A program made the position numbers and the translations under genes. A stretch of DNA of 64,000 bases from NCBI RefSeq assembly GCF_018362775.1, contig NZ_JAGYXY010000004.1, positions 357,630 through 421,629 of the forward strand. Reading direction: 5' to 3'. Positions 1 through 9,482 of the stretch are shown one piece after another (position 1 is the first letter of the stretch; every line of letters begins with the position of its first letter). Origin of the DNA: Alistipes montrealensis (GTDB lineage Bacteria > Bacteroidota > Bacteroidia > Bacteroidales > Rikenellaceae). The notes beneath the pieces were generated by a model. It ran no database searches and was not told the DNA's origin. It was given only the letters and a program-made list of their open reading frames with translations.

Positions 1-745
1 CATCGTTACCGGTGTAAACCGCCATGTCGGAGACGTAGACGTATTCGTTGTAGTTCGAGTTGTAGTAGCCGATGGATTGCGCAGGTACGGTGCAACTGTT
101 GTCGTCGTGGACGATGAACTTGAATGTTACGCCGCTCGCCCAGTCTTTCAGGCGGTAGATGTTGGCGCCGATGGCCTTCTCGACCTCCAGACCCGAGTCG
201 CGGCCCGTGTAGTAGCCGTTGTAATGGTAGGTCGCGAGCTGGGGAATCACCTCGCCATCGCCGTTGGTGCGGTAGAAGGTCTCCCATTCCAGTTCGTAAG
301 TAGCCGAAAGAGTGACCTTGTCGGTGTACTGCGCGACTTGTGCTGCATTGTCGCCCGGGCGGACTTCACGGCTGCTGATGTAGAGCGTAGCTTTGTAGCT
401 GGAGCCCATGACGAGGTTCGAGAGGTCGACTCCGACCGGGATCGTTACGGCGTGCTTTCCGTCGGGGATGACCACCTCGGACGGCACGGTGAACAAGCCG
501 GCGTTGTCGCCTTTGGCCGTCAGATAAACCTTGTAGGAGCCTTTGTCGCCCGGGCGGGCGATCTCGACATCGATCATGCCGCTCGAAGCATCCTGTGCAA
601 ACTCCTTCTCGATGGACGACTGGATGAAATGAATCTCCTTCGCATCGTCCTTGTTGGGGGTGTAGAAGGTTCCCTCCTGCGTCTGGCTGCATGCAGCCGC
701 GAGGAGCAGCAATCCCGCACCCAGGTATTTCGATATGTTTTTCAT
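1..745 (-). CDS. Surface lipoprotein of a SusCD operon, 3' end outside the window
   Basis: The first 248 residues can be read; the C-terminus lies beyond position 1. The start is the ATG at 743-745, 33 bases after the SusD-like stop. A signal peptide ends in a lipobox (LLAAAC, lipidated Cys19), so the product should be an outer-membrane-anchored lipoprotein. The following region has the alternating beta-strand look of a DUF1735/BT_3987-like or other Ig-like N-terminal domain of Bacteroidetes surface proteins, with a segment near residues 45-120 of that type (PSEVVIPDGKHAVTIPVGVD). Its position directly after susC and susD suggests a surface glycan- or peptide-binding accessory. No catalytic motif is visible in the part present, and the true function depends on the missing C-terminus. 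Confidence 0.8.
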   Translation of the reverse strand, partial: MKNISKYLGAGLLLLAAACSQTQEGTFYTPNKDDAKEIHFIQSSIEKEFAQDASSGMIDVEIARPGDKGSYKVYLTAKGDNAGLFTVPSEVVIPDGKHAVTIPVGVDLSNLVMGSSYKATLYISSREVRPGDNAAQVAQYTDKVTLSATYELEWETFYRTNGDGEVIPQLATYHYNGYYTGRDSGLEVEKAIGANIYRLKDWASGVTFKFIVHDDNSCTVPAQSIGYYNSNYNEYVYVSDMAVYTGND

Positions 746-778
746 AGTGTACATGATTTTCACCGTTTCAATCGCTTG

Positions 779-2338
779 TTAGGGATTCTGGTCCTCTTCG
801 TTGATGTTCGGGTTGGCGTCGAGCTCGGCTTTGGGAATGGTCAGCACCCAATCGTAGGTGTCGGGTTTGGTGATGTTTACATTCCGGCGGTTCATGGTCG
901 AGATGCACTCTTCGGAAAAACCGTCGTCCGCGCGGCGGTCGATGCCCTGCCCCAGGCGGCGTACGTCGAACAGGCGTCCGTACTCGCCCCACAGTTCGAT
1001 GCGGCGCTGGGTGATGATGTCTTCGAGCAGCGAACCGGTCCAGGTCGTGGTCGTGGCGCCGAGCAGCGTGCCGCTGCGGTTATTGGCATTGTAGCCGGGG
1101 TCGCGGTCGGCCATGACGGTGTTCATCAGTTCGCGGGCGCTCTTGATGTCGTCCTGCCTCAGCGCGGCTTCGGCGGCGGTGAAATACATTTCTTCGACGC
1201 GCATGTAAATGTAGTCGCCCAGATACGACGCGAGGTTGCTGAACGAAAACTTCCTGCTGACGTAAGGCGATTCCTTGTCCGAGGGGTCCCACCAGTCACG
1301 GCGGATGTCGGTCGCGCTGATGCGGTTGTAGAGCTGCCTGTTGATCAGTTTCGGAGCTGCTTTGGCATAGGCCCCGTCCTTGTTGTCCATGTGGGTGAAG
1401 AAGCCGGCGTAGACGCCCGACTGGTCGGCGACCTGGATGCCTGCACCCCACATGACGTTGGGTTTGTCGAGCGAGTTCATGCCGCCCATCAGTTCGCTTT
1501 TGGCTCCGACCGTGTAGCCGCCTTCGTCGATCACGCGCTTGGCCGATTTGAACGCGCCGTTCCAGTCGCCTTCGGCCAGGCAGGCGCGCGATTTGATGCC
1601 CAGCGCCACGAAGAGCGAGATGTGCGACTTGTTGTTCTCGGCCAGCGTGGTCTTCAGTCCCTTTTCGAGCAGTTCGATGGCGCGGTCGATGTCCTGGTCG
1701 ATCCGGTCATAAACCGTGCGCAGCGACTCGCGGGGTTTTCCTCCCGTGTCGATCGACGTTCCGGTGGTGTAAACCGGAACACAGGCTTCGGTCCAGCGCG
1801 AGGTGTTCGTCATGGCGTTGTACGGCGCACGCGAGAACCACGTCGCCAGATTGAGGTAGCAGAGCGCGCGGATGGCGTAGGCCTGTCCCACGACGTAAGC
1901 CACGTCGGCTTCGCTCCCTTCCATCGTGGATTCAACGTCGATGATGTAGTTTACGTTAGCGATCCATTTGTAGTTAGCGTACCAGACATCGTACGAGCGG
2001 AAAGCCGATGAGGTGTAGTTACTCTTGACATTGTAGCAGTGGTCGCCCCAGAACCAGCCGTTGCCCTGCGACTGCATGATCAGGTCGTCGGCCATGCAGT
2101 CGAGCGCGAGGTTGTAGGCCGAAATGCCGAAGCACTGGTGGGTGTTAGCCGTCGTGGACCATCCGGAGCGCCACATCGAGCGGTAGACGCCGTTGACCGA
2201 CGAGATGGCCGTGGATGCGTTTTTTAGCAGTTCTTTGCCCGAACCGGAGTCGGTGGGCGAGAAGTCGAGCATCGAATCGCTGCACGACGGAGCCGATAAT
2301 CCGATCAGTGCGATGATGAGATATATTGCTTTTTTCAT
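779..2338 (-). CDS. SusD/RagB-like outer-membrane substrate-binding lipoprotein
   Basis: The 519-residue product has a signal peptide with lipobox (SAPSC), the usual SusD length and the typical helical TPR-like N-terminal half (VWYANYKWIANVNYIID, RALCYLNLATWFSRAPY), followed by the C-terminal signature around RRIELWGEYGRLFDVRRLGQG. SusD-like lipoproteins cap the partner SusC barrel and capture substrate at the cell surface. The gene starts 18 bases after the SusC-like stop, so the pair is clearly a unit. The substrate cannot be read from the sequence. The linkage to a subtilase and adhesin-like genes and the absence of glycoside hydrolases leave peptide as likely a ligand as glycan. Confidence 0.95.
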   Translation of the reverse strand: MKKAIYLIIALIGLSAPSCSDSMLDFSPTDSGSGKELLKNASTAISSVNGVYRSMWRSGWSTTANTHQCFGISAYNLALDCMADDLIMQSQGNGWFWGDHCYNVKSNYTSSAFRSYDVWYANYKWIANVNYIIDVESTMEGSEADVAYVVGQAYAIRALCYLNLATWFSRAPYNAMTNTSRWTEACVPVYTTGTSIDTGGKPRESLRTVYDRIDQDIDRAIELLEKGLKTTLAENNKSHISLFVALGIKSRACLAEGDWNGAFKSAKRVIDEGGYTVGAKSELMGGMNSLDKPNVMWGAGIQVADQSGVYAGFFTHMDNKDGAYAKAAPKLINRQLYNRISATDIRRDWWDPSDKESPYVSRKFSFSNLASYLGDYIYMRVEEMYFTAAEAALRQDDIKSARELMNTVMADRDPGYNANNRSGTLLGATTTTWTGSLLEDIITQRRIELWGEYGRLFDVRRLGQGIDRRADDGFSEECISTMNRRNVNITKPDTYDWVLTIPKAELDANPNINEEDQNP

Positions 2339-2356
2339 AGTTGTTTCCTCCCTTGG

Positions 2357-5300
2357 TTAAAAGTTCAAATCGATGCCGAATGCGATGACCCGCGAGGGGG
2401 CGTAACTGTAAGCCACCGTACCCGTGAAGTTATACTGCGGGTCCATGCCGTCCATGTGGTTGAACATGACGATGTTGTCCAGCGTTGCGTAGATGCGTAC
2501 GGATTCGATGTCGATTTTCTTGAGCCAGCGCTTCGGGAGCGTGTAGCCGACGGTGATGTTCTTGATGGCGAAATATGAGGCGTCGATCAGCGAATTGTCG
2601 GCCGTGGCGTACGAACCGCCCACTTCGAGCATCGGCACGTCGGTTTTGTCGCCGGGCTTCTGCCAGCGGCGCTTGGCGTTCTGATGCCAGTTGTTGCCTG
2701 CGTACTGTACATACATCGATCCGTTGTAGAGGCCGTCGTAAACCCATCCGCCGATCGAATAGGTCGTCAGGAACGAGAAGTCGATGTTCTTCAGGATCGT
2801 GAACGTCGAACCGATGCTGCCGAAGAGTTTCGGCTCGCGGCTGCCTTTGTAATACTTGCTCAGCGTGGCCATCGCCACGTCGTCGGTAATGTATTCGTCG
2901 CAGCGCGTGTTCACCAGCGAACCTTCGTCGTTGACCGTCTGGGTCCAGTAGGCGTAGTAGAGCTGCTTGCCGGTGGCGGGGTCTACGCCGGCGGTTTTCG
3001 GCAGGTAGAAGGTGTAGATCGGCTTGCCGACTTCGATGACCCGGATGCCCGAGGTGATCACGTCCTGTCCGCCTGTCAGCGAAAGCACCTTATTGCGGTT
3101 GAACGATCCCATCAGCGTGGCGTCCCAGCGGAAGTTTGTTTTGTTGAAGATCGTTCCGCGCAGCGAGACTTCCAGACCTTGGTTGCGCAACGAACCTACA
3201 TTGTCGTTGAATCCCTTGAATCCGGTCGAGATCGGCAGCGGGTTTTGCAGCAACATGTCGCGCGTCTTGCGGTTGTAGTACTCGACCGAGACGCCCATGC
3301 GTCCGTTGAACAGCGTGGCTTCGATGCCGGTGTTCAGGTTTCCGTTCTTCTCCCAGGTCACCTCCCTGTTTTCGAGTTTGTCGACGAAGGCTCCCGCATC
3401 GGTGGCATTGGGCCATGTGTAGTCGTAGAGTCCCTGCCAGGCGTAATAGGTTCCCAGGTTGTCGTTGCCCTGCACGCCGTAGGAGACTTTCAGGGTCAGG
3501 TTGTCCAGCCATGAGCGGGTTCCCTCCATGAACGACTCTTCGGAGATGCGCCACGATGCGCCTACCGACCAGAAATTACCCCAACGGCCGTCTTTGTGGA
3601 AGCGCGACGAGCCGTCCGTGCGCCAACTGCCGTCGATGTAGTAGCGATTCTTGTAGCCGTAGTTGACGCGCGAGAGATAGGACTCCACGGCGTAGTTGTG
3701 CGAATAGCTGTCGTTGTCGGTGGTCGTAACGGCGGGTCCGAGTTCATCGATGCCTTCCACGATGCCGGTCTTTTCGCCAATGGCGTAGTTGTACTTGTAG
3801 CGGTAGTACTCGTGTCCGGCCAGCAGGCTGACGGAGTGGTCGCCGAACGTGCGGTCGTAGGTCAGCAGTTGGTTGAACGTATAACTCAGCGTACGGGTGT
3901 TGGTTTTGCTGATGCGCCCGCCCTGCTGGGCCGCATTTCCGTGGTTCTTGTCGTTGACCAGCGTGCGTTGATAGTCGGTGTAGTCCATACCGAGATTCAT
4001 CGTGAATTTCAGCCCGTAGAGTTTTGCGTCCTCCTTGATCGTTCCGAACGTAACGTAGGTGCGGCCTGACAGCGAATTGCGCCCGTAGTAGGCTTTGTTG
4101 TTAAACAGTTCCGCTTTCGAGTTGAATCCCTGCGCCGAAGGACGGTTGGCGTAACCGTTGTCGTCCTCCGAACCGTATTCGTACTGCCGGTTGCCGTTCG
4201 CGTCGAGGATGTTGACGCCATTCATGTCTTTCAGGTAAACAGGATAGACCGGAGCCATGAACTGCGCCGTATACCAGACGTTCGAGGTCGCGGTGTCCTC
4301 GAAGTTCTGGTAGTCCGATTCGCTGTGCGCGAAGTTGGCGTTCAGGCCGATCTTGAACCAGTCTTTCGCCTGCGTGTCGGCGCTTACGCGTCCTGTATAG
4401 CGGGTGAAATCGGTGTTCTGGAGAATGCCGTCCTCCATGTAGTAACCCAGCGATATGAGGTAGTTCGAACGTTCCGAACCGCCGTTGACCGAAATGATGT
4501 GTTCGGTTCGCACGGCCGAGTCGTCGCTGATCTCGTCCATCCAGTTTTCGTTCCACGCCGCCTGGGCGTCTGCGCGGATCTTTCCGGTCGACTGGTCGAT
4601 CAGCGTCTCCCATTTGTAGTTTTTGTAGGGATTGTAGTACTCGGGATTCTTCAGGCCGCCGATCTGCTGGCCAAGGTTGGCTGCCGCATAGCGGCTCGCG
4701 CCTTCGAAATCCATGCCCGTACCGTATTGGGCGCTGTTGCGCAGCGCCTCGTAACTCATCTCGACATACTCCTTCATATTCACCAGGTCGTAGCGCGGCA
4801 GCGCCCGCGAGGCGATGCCGACATTGCCTTTGTACGAAATCCGGACTTTGTCGTTTTTGCCCTTCTTGGTGGTGATTATGATGACGCCGTTAGCGCCGCG
4901 GGCGCCGTAGAGCGTACCTGCCGAGGCGTCCTTGAGCACGGTCATCGTTTCGATGTCCGCCGGGTTGATGGCGCTCAGCGAACCGTCGTAGGGAATGCCG
5001 TCGACCACGTAGAGCGGGGTTGCCGAAGCGTTCACCGAACCGATGCCTCGGATGACGACCGAAGCGGCCTCGCCCGGCTGTCCGCCGCCGGATGCTACCT
5101 GCACGCCGGCTACGGTTCCTTCGAACGATTTGGTGACGTTGCCCACGATGCGCTTCTGCAGGTCGCCGCCCTTCACGACGGCGGCCGAGCCGGTGAACGA
5201 CTCTTTCTTGGCCGTACCGTAGGCCACGACCATCACGCCTTCGATTTCGGCGGCGTCTTCCTGCAGCAGGACATCGATTTTGGTTTTGCTGCCTACGGGG

Positions 5301-5551
5301 ATCTTCGTCGTCTTGTAGCCTACATAGGAGAAGACAAGGGTGGCATTGGCCGGGACGTTGGGCAGCGTATAGACGCCGTCGACGTTGGTCGTAACGCCCT
5401 GTGTGGTTCCGTCGATAAGGACGTTCGCACCGATGACGGCTTCACCGCCCGCTCCGGTAACCTTACCGCTGACGGTGGCGTTCTGCGCCGTGGAGGGTAT
5501 CATCCACACCAGCGACAGGAGACACCAGAGAAATGCTACTATTTTGTTCAT
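2357..5551 (-). CDS. SusC/RagA-like TonB-dependent transporter
   Basis: The product has 1064 residues when started at the ATG at 5549-5551 (MNKIVAFLWCLL); an upstream in-frame start would add 23 residues with no signal-peptide character. A signal peptide is followed by a carboxypeptidase-D-regulatory-like domain (about 25-105, TVSGKVTGAGGEAVIGANV), a TonB-box/plug region with the SusC hallmark (YGTAKKESFTGS, then YVVDGIPYDG and TVLKDASAGTLYGARGANGVIIITTKKGK) and a long beta-barrel ending in phenylalanine (IDLNF). It has no STN domain, so it is not expected to signal to a FecR anti-sigma factor, unlike the second SusC in this window. It imports substrate across the outer membrane with its SusD partner just downstream. 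Confidence 0.96.
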   Translation of the reverse strand: MNKIVAFLWCLLSLVWMIPSTAQNATVSGKVTGAGGEAVIGANVLIDGTTQGVTTNVDGVYTLPNVPANATLVFSYVGYKTTKIPVGSKTKIDVLLQEDAAEIEGVMVVAYGTAKKESFTGSAAVVKGGDLQKRIVGNVTKSFEGTVAGVQVASGGGQPGEAASVVIRGIGSVNASATPLYVVDGIPYDGSLSAINPADIETMTVLKDASAGTLYGARGANGVIIITTKKGKNDKVRISYKGNVGIASRALPRYDLVNMKEYVEMSYEALRNSAQYGTGMDFEGASRYAAANLGQQIGGLKNPEYYNPYKNYKWETLIDQSTGKIRADAQAAWNENWMDEISDDSAVRTEHIISVNGGSERSNYLISLGYYMEDGILQNTDFTRYTGRVSADTQAKDWFKIGLNANFAHSESDYQNFEDTATSNVWYTAQFMAPVYPVYLKDMNGVNILDANGNRQYEYGSEDDNGYANRPSAQGFNSKAELFNNKAYYGRNSLSGRTYVTFGTIKEDAKLYGLKFTMNLGMDYTDYQRTLVNDKNHGNAAQQGGRISKTNTRTLSYTFNQLLTYDRTFGDHSVSLLAGHEYYRYKYNYAIGEKTGIVEGIDELGPAVTTTDNDSYSHNYAVESYLSRVNYGYKNRYYIDGSWRTDGSSRFHKDGRWGNFWSVGASWRISEESFMEGTRSWLDNLTLKVSYGVQGNDNLGTYYAWQGLYDYTWPNATDAGAFVDKLENREVTWEKNGNLNTGIEATLFNGRMGVSVEYYNRKTRDMLLQNPLPISTGFKGFNDNVGSLRNQGLEVSLRGTIFNKTNFRWDATLMGSFNRNKVLSLTGGQDVITSGIRVIEVGKPIYTFYLPKTAGVDPATGKQLYYAYWTQTVNDEGSLVNTRCDEYITDDVAMATLSKYYKGSREPKLFGSIGSTFTILKNIDFSFLTTYSIGGWVYDGLYNGSMYVQYAGNNWHQNAKRRWQKPGDKTDVPMLEVGGSYATADNSLIDASYFAIKNITVGYTLPKRWLKKIDIESVRIYATLDNIVMFNHMDGMDPQYNFTGTVAYSYAPSRVIAFGIDLNF

Positions 5552-5561
5552 AGGTGTATGC

Positions 5562-7505
5562 TTATTTGATGTTGTGCGTATTGTGAATGAGGGTCCAGAG
5601 GTCGCCTTCAGGCTTCGCACCGGCCGGCAACCGCACGACCTCTGCCGGGTCGAAGATCCGAGCCGGATCGGTAACGGGTTTTCCGACGAAATCGAAGAAC
5701 TGTCGTCCGGCGCCGCGGGTCATGGTACGCGAGGCCGTTGCGGTTTCGCCCGGCGCAGCCGTCGTCTTGACCGATCCCCACTTGGTGATCTTGTCGCCTA
5801 CGGTGTTTGTCGCCGTGGCGATGAACGTGTAGGAGGTTTCGGGCTCGATGCCTGCCCCTTCGGGGTAGACGATGGCGAAGCCGTTGCCGTTGACCGAGGT
5901 CAGGTATTCCGGTTTCAGGTCGGAGCCGTATCCCTGAATCAGTTGCTCGTACTGCGACGTGGCGATGTCTGAAATCGACGTGCTTAAAAAAAGTTTGTAA
6001 CGGATGGAGGCGATGTCGACTCCTCGCATGATGCAGGCTACCGTGTTGTGTGTCGGGCCGTAGGCTTCGTTGGTTGCGGGATAGGCCGCGAACCAGGCGG
6101 CGGCATCCGTGCTGGTCTTCGTGGTGACGGAATTGACGCAGAGCGTCTCGGCGCCGCTCGACGAAGTGGCCAGCGTGAGCAGTGTGTAGGAAGTTCCCGT
6201 GCTGACATTCTGGGTCTGGCCGTTGTAGCCGTCGGCGCTGTTGACCGTCGCCGAGAGCAGGGCGGGGTTGAACTGGACTCCGTAGGCGGGGTCCTTTAGG
6301 AACGCGGCGATGGCCTGCTGGTCGTAGGGATCGGCGAAGACCTGGTTGAAAAGGTCGGTTTTCAGCGTGCGGTAACGAATGTCAGTTACGTCCTCTCCTT
6401 TCCAATGGGTCCATACGGAGTTGGTCCAGCCGTAACCCGTCAGAGCGAGGTAGGCGTTCGTGATGTAGAACCGCTGCATGAACCAGTCGCTGCCGCCGTA
6501 GTTCGGACCGTCGGAATAGCCGTCGGCCGGGGTTTTGAACTGCTTGCTGGCCAGATTCGAGGTGATGTTGCCCCGGAGGTCCATGCCGAACGCGAAGATC
6601 ACGTAGCTCAGTTCGGGGGTAAGGCCTGTAACCTGCAGGCTCTGGGTTCCCGATTTGAGCAGTGAGGCCATGGCCAGTTGGAGGCTGATACCCTGTTTTT
6701 TGGCATATTCGACGATGTACGTCTGGAATGTGGTCATGAGCTCTTCGGGCGAATATTTGGCGAAGGTCGTGGCCGGGAGGAGTTCGTAATAATAGGTCTC
6801 GTCGCTGGAGGCGTAGATGTCGAACGCCACGGCGTCGGAGATGACCGTCGTCGGAGCAATGAGCAGCGGCGGAATGTCGTCTTCCGAGGTGACGAACGAG
6901 AGCTGGGCGGCTTCCGAGTTGGCGAAGCGCGTCGCATCGGCCGTCATGGCGCGGACGGAGAAAGTATAGGATTCCCCTTTGGCGAGTTTCGACAGGACGA
7001 TCGTTCGTTCCGCGGTGGTCGTAGGCTCCCCGTCGTCGAGCGAAACCTCGTAGAGTTTCGCTTCGGGGACTTCTGTCCATGAAATGATGGTTTTCGATGC
7101 GTAGGCGCTACCGAGGGTGATCGTCGGTTTGGGTAGCTGCTCCAGATCGTCGGTTATCACATGGATATACGTAAAGGGGGATTCGGTATACTCGGCCGGG
7201 TCCTTCGGGCAGGCTTTGATGGCTACGACGTACTCTTTGCGGCGTTCCAGGTTGTTGAACGCCACCTGGCAGTCGCTGATCGAGGTCTCGGCGCCGTCGT
7301 TGAACGTATACAGGTAGGAGCCGGCGTCGTCGACTGCTTCCCAGCGCAGGGCGAAGCCGGTGGTCGTCAGGTCGCTGACGACGATCTGCGGCTGCGCGAC
7401 AGCGGTTTTGCCGGAACTGTCCGGCGTATCGTCGTCCGACGAGCAGGCGCACAGGCCCACGAGGCCCGCCGCAACGAATGCCGCGTATTTATAGAAGGTT
7501 TTCAT
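5562..7505 (-). CDS. Fibronectin type III repeat lipoprotein
   Basis: The 647-residue lipoprotein has a lipobox ending at Cys21 (VGLCAC). At least two fibronectin-III-like beta sandwiches are visible near residues 38-125 (LTTTGFALRWEAVDDAGSYLY) and 125-215 (SKTIISWTEVPEAKLYEVSLDD), and a third FN3-like strand pattern precedes the C-terminus (ETSYTFIATATNTVGD). The middle and C-terminal parts are not assigned to an enzyme family. The gene lies 10 bases upstream of the SusC-like start in transcription order and 33 bases after the subtilase. A surface-exposed binding or scaffold protein is the likely role; no catalytic motif was found. Confidence 0.8.
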   Translation of the reverse strand: MKTFYKYAAFVAAGLVGLCACSSDDDTPDSSGKTAVAQPQIVVSDLTTTGFALRWEAVDDAGSYLYTFNDGAETSISDCQVAFNNLERRKEYVVAIKACPKDPAEYTESPFTYIHVITDDLEQLPKPTITLGSAYASKTIISWTEVPEAKLYEVSLDDGEPTTTAERTIVLSKLAKGESYTFSVRAMTADATRFANSEAAQLSFVTSEDDIPPLLIAPTTVISDAVAFDIYASSDETYYYELLPATTFAKYSPEELMTTFQTYIVEYAKKQGISLQLAMASLLKSGTQSLQVTGLTPELSYVIFAFGMDLRGNITSNLASKQFKTPADGYSDGPNYGGSDWFMQRFYITNAYLALTGYGWTNSVWTHWKGEDVTDIRYRTLKTDLFNQVFADPYDQQAIAAFLKDPAYGVQFNPALLSATVNSADGYNGQTQNVSTGTSYTLLTLATSSSGAETLCVNSVTTKTSTDAAAWFAAYPATNEAYGPTHNTVACIMRGVDIASIRYKLFLSTSISDIATSQYEQLIQGYGSDLKPEYLTSVNGNGFAIVYPEGAGIEPETSYTFIATATNTVGDKITKWGSVKTTAAPGETATASRTMTRGAGRQFFDFVGKPVTDPARIFDPAEVVRLPAGAKPEGDLWTLIHNTHNIK

Positions 7506-7538
7506 AGTTCTGATTCTCGTTTAACATTAGTGAATGCG

Positions 7539-9464
7539 TCATCCGACAGTTATCTCGATCGGTTTGCGGATAGCAGCGCCGTCCGAAACGACAATCGTCG
7601 TGCGTCCCTTTTCGATGCCGGTGAGTTTCAACACTCCGCCCTGAAGCGTGATTTTCACGGGAGCGGGATCCGAAACTGTGTATACCAGTATATTGATGTC
7701 GACGAAATAACGGCTCAGGTCGATGTTTACGGTGGCTCCCACGTCGACCTTCTGCGCCGGGATGCCGTCCATCTTGGCCACTGTCAGCAGCAGTTTGTAG
7801 GTGTCGAGACTGCCGATGCCCATATTGCCCAGGTACTGTCCGTATTCGCCGACGCAGAAGCGGTCAATAGGTCGGGTGCTGCTCAGCAATGCCTGACGGA
7901 GCATTTCGCCTGTGAGCCCCTTGCGTTTTTCAGTGCCGTAATAGTAGCTGACCGCCAGCGCGCAGGCTCCCGACACGTGGGGGCAGGCCATCGAGGTCCC
8001 CTGGCTGCCTTCGTAGCCCGATGATCCGTCTGCGGCCACGCTTGTACTGTAAACGCCTCCATAGGAGTTGCTCAGTTTCTGGTCGCCGCCCGGGGCCGAC
8101 ATCTGGACCCACTTGCCGTAGTTGGTGTAGTAGGCCGGGGCTCCGGTAAATCCGGTAGCGCCCACGCTGACTACGTTGGGATCGGCGGCAGGGTAGCAGT
8201 TTTCGTTCGAGGCGTCGTTACCTGCGGCGAAGATGACGATGCCGCCGGCCATCGGACCGGTCTGGTTGTCGTTTTCGTCCAGGCCTGCGTACTTGTTGAA
8301 GTATTCCATGGCGCGCGATAGCGCCGAGTAGGAGCCGCGCGACCAGTCGGTCGCGGGGATGGTTCCTGCGGGGTAGCCCCAACTGTTCTGGCAAATTACG
8401 GCGCCGTTGTCGGCGGCGTACTTGATGGCGCGGATCTGTCCGGCCAGGCCTGCGCCCGACGATCCGGACTCCGACTTGCCCAGGATTTCGCAGGACATGA
8501 TCTTCACACCGTCGCCTTTGCCCGAGCCGCCTGCGATGCCGCATACGCCGATGCCGTTGTTGTTCACGGCGGCGATCGTTCCGGCGACGTGTGTGCCGTG
8601 CATCAGTTCGCCAGAGAAATTCAGTTCACCCGTGTTATTGGTGAAGTTGAAGCCGTAGATGTCGTCCACGTAGCCGTTGCCGTCGTCGTCGACGCCCGGC
8701 GTGCCGTTCAGTTCGGCCTGGTTCACCCACATGTTGGCGGCCAGGTCTTCATGGTCGTGCTTGACGCCCTGGTCCACTACGGCGACGATCACGTCGGGAT
8801 TGCCCGTCGAAAGTTCCCAGGCGGCATAGACGTTGGCGTCGGCGGCCAGCCGGGTTTCCTGTGCGAAGATATTGCCGGTGTTGTTGTAGTGCCATTGCAT
8901 CTGCTGCGAACGCTCGTTCTCGTTGAACGGGAAGGGAACGTTACGCAGTTCGTCGCTGATGGCACGGGTAGCGCTGAGCGCCTCGCTGGCCGGGGATGCC
9001 GTGTGCCGATAGTCCGATGTTTCGGCCGCCAGCGAGTATTCGATGATCTCGATCTCCTTGCACGAGGCGAGCATCCGGGCCATTTCGGATGTCGGGACCG
9101 ACGGGTCGTATTTGGCGTAATACCAGAGGTGCAGACCCTCCCGGCGGGTGCGTTCTTCGAAACGTCCGCCGTCCGGAAATAGCCGTTCGAACCGGACGGT
9201 GTTCACCGAGTTGAGGATGCGGTCGATTTCGTCGATGCCGCTGCTGTTCGGAATACCCTGGGCGCGGCTCTTTTCGGCGATTCCGGACGCCTCGCTTTTC
9301 AGCTTGAGGATGATTTCGCCGCCGATGGCTGCCGACGAGGCGTTGACGATGACGGGACCCGAATCCGAATCCGTGCCGCCGCCGTTTTGCGTGTCGTCCT
9401 TGGCGCATGACGCCGCTGCGAAAACGGCCGCTGCCAGGAGAAGCGATTTAAATATGTATTTCAT
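7539..9464 (-). CDS. Subtilisin-family (S8) serine protease lipoprotein
   Basis: The 641-residue product carries a lipobox signal peptide (AAASC, Cys20) and an N-terminal region compatible with an I9-type propeptide (about 45-150). The peptidase S8 domain is complete: catalytic Asp231 in VIVAVVDQG, His289 in HGTHVAG, the oxyanion Asn360 in QNSWG and Ser491 in GTSMACPHVSG. A Ca-binding-like loop (VDDDGNGYVDD) follows the Asp box. The final ~75 residues look like a small Ig-like domain. It sits inside the surface operon between the FISUMP-like and FN3 lipoproteins, so a tethered extracellular protease working with the SusCD importer, or maturing the co-encoded surface proteins, is the most natural inference. 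Confidence 0.95.
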   Translation of the reverse strand: MKYIFKSLLLAAAVFAAASCAKDDTQNGGGTDSDSGPVIVNASSAAIGGEIILKLKSEASGIAEKSRAQGIPNSSGIDEIDRILNSVNTVRFERLFPDGGRFEERTRREGLHLWYYAKYDPSVPTSEMARMLASCKEIEIIEYSLAAETSDYRHTASPASEALSATRAISDELRNVPFPFNENERSQQMQWHYNNTGNIFAQETRLAADANVYAAWELSTGNPDVIVAVVDQGVKHDHEDLAANMWVNQAELNGTPGVDDDGNGYVDDIYGFNFTNNTGELNFSGELMHGTHVAGTIAAVNNNGIGVCGIAGGSGKGDGVKIMSCEILGKSESGSSGAGLAGQIRAIKYAADNGAVICQNSWGYPAGTIPATDWSRGSYSALSRAMEYFNKYAGLDENDNQTGPMAGGIVIFAAGNDASNENCYPAADPNVVSVGATGFTGAPAYYTNYGKWVQMSAPGGDQKLSNSYGGVYSTSVAADGSSGYEGSQGTSMACPHVSGACALAVSYYYGTEKRKGLTGEMLRQALLSSTRPIDRFCVGEYGQYLGNMGIGSLDTYKLLLTVAKMDGIPAQKVDVGATVNIDLSRYFVDINILVYTVSDPAPVKITLQGGVLKLTGIEKGRTTIVVSDGAAIRKPIEITVG

Positions 9465-9482
9465 AGACGATCATAGTTTTAA

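Noticed and set aside
77-2011. Long plus-strand open frame antisense to the SusD-like gene (644 codons), and similar long frames opposite most genes
   Set aside because: In GC-rich DNA the complementary frames of a real gene are often open. These have no signal, domain or start context, and the minus-strand SusD-like reading has clear family motifs.
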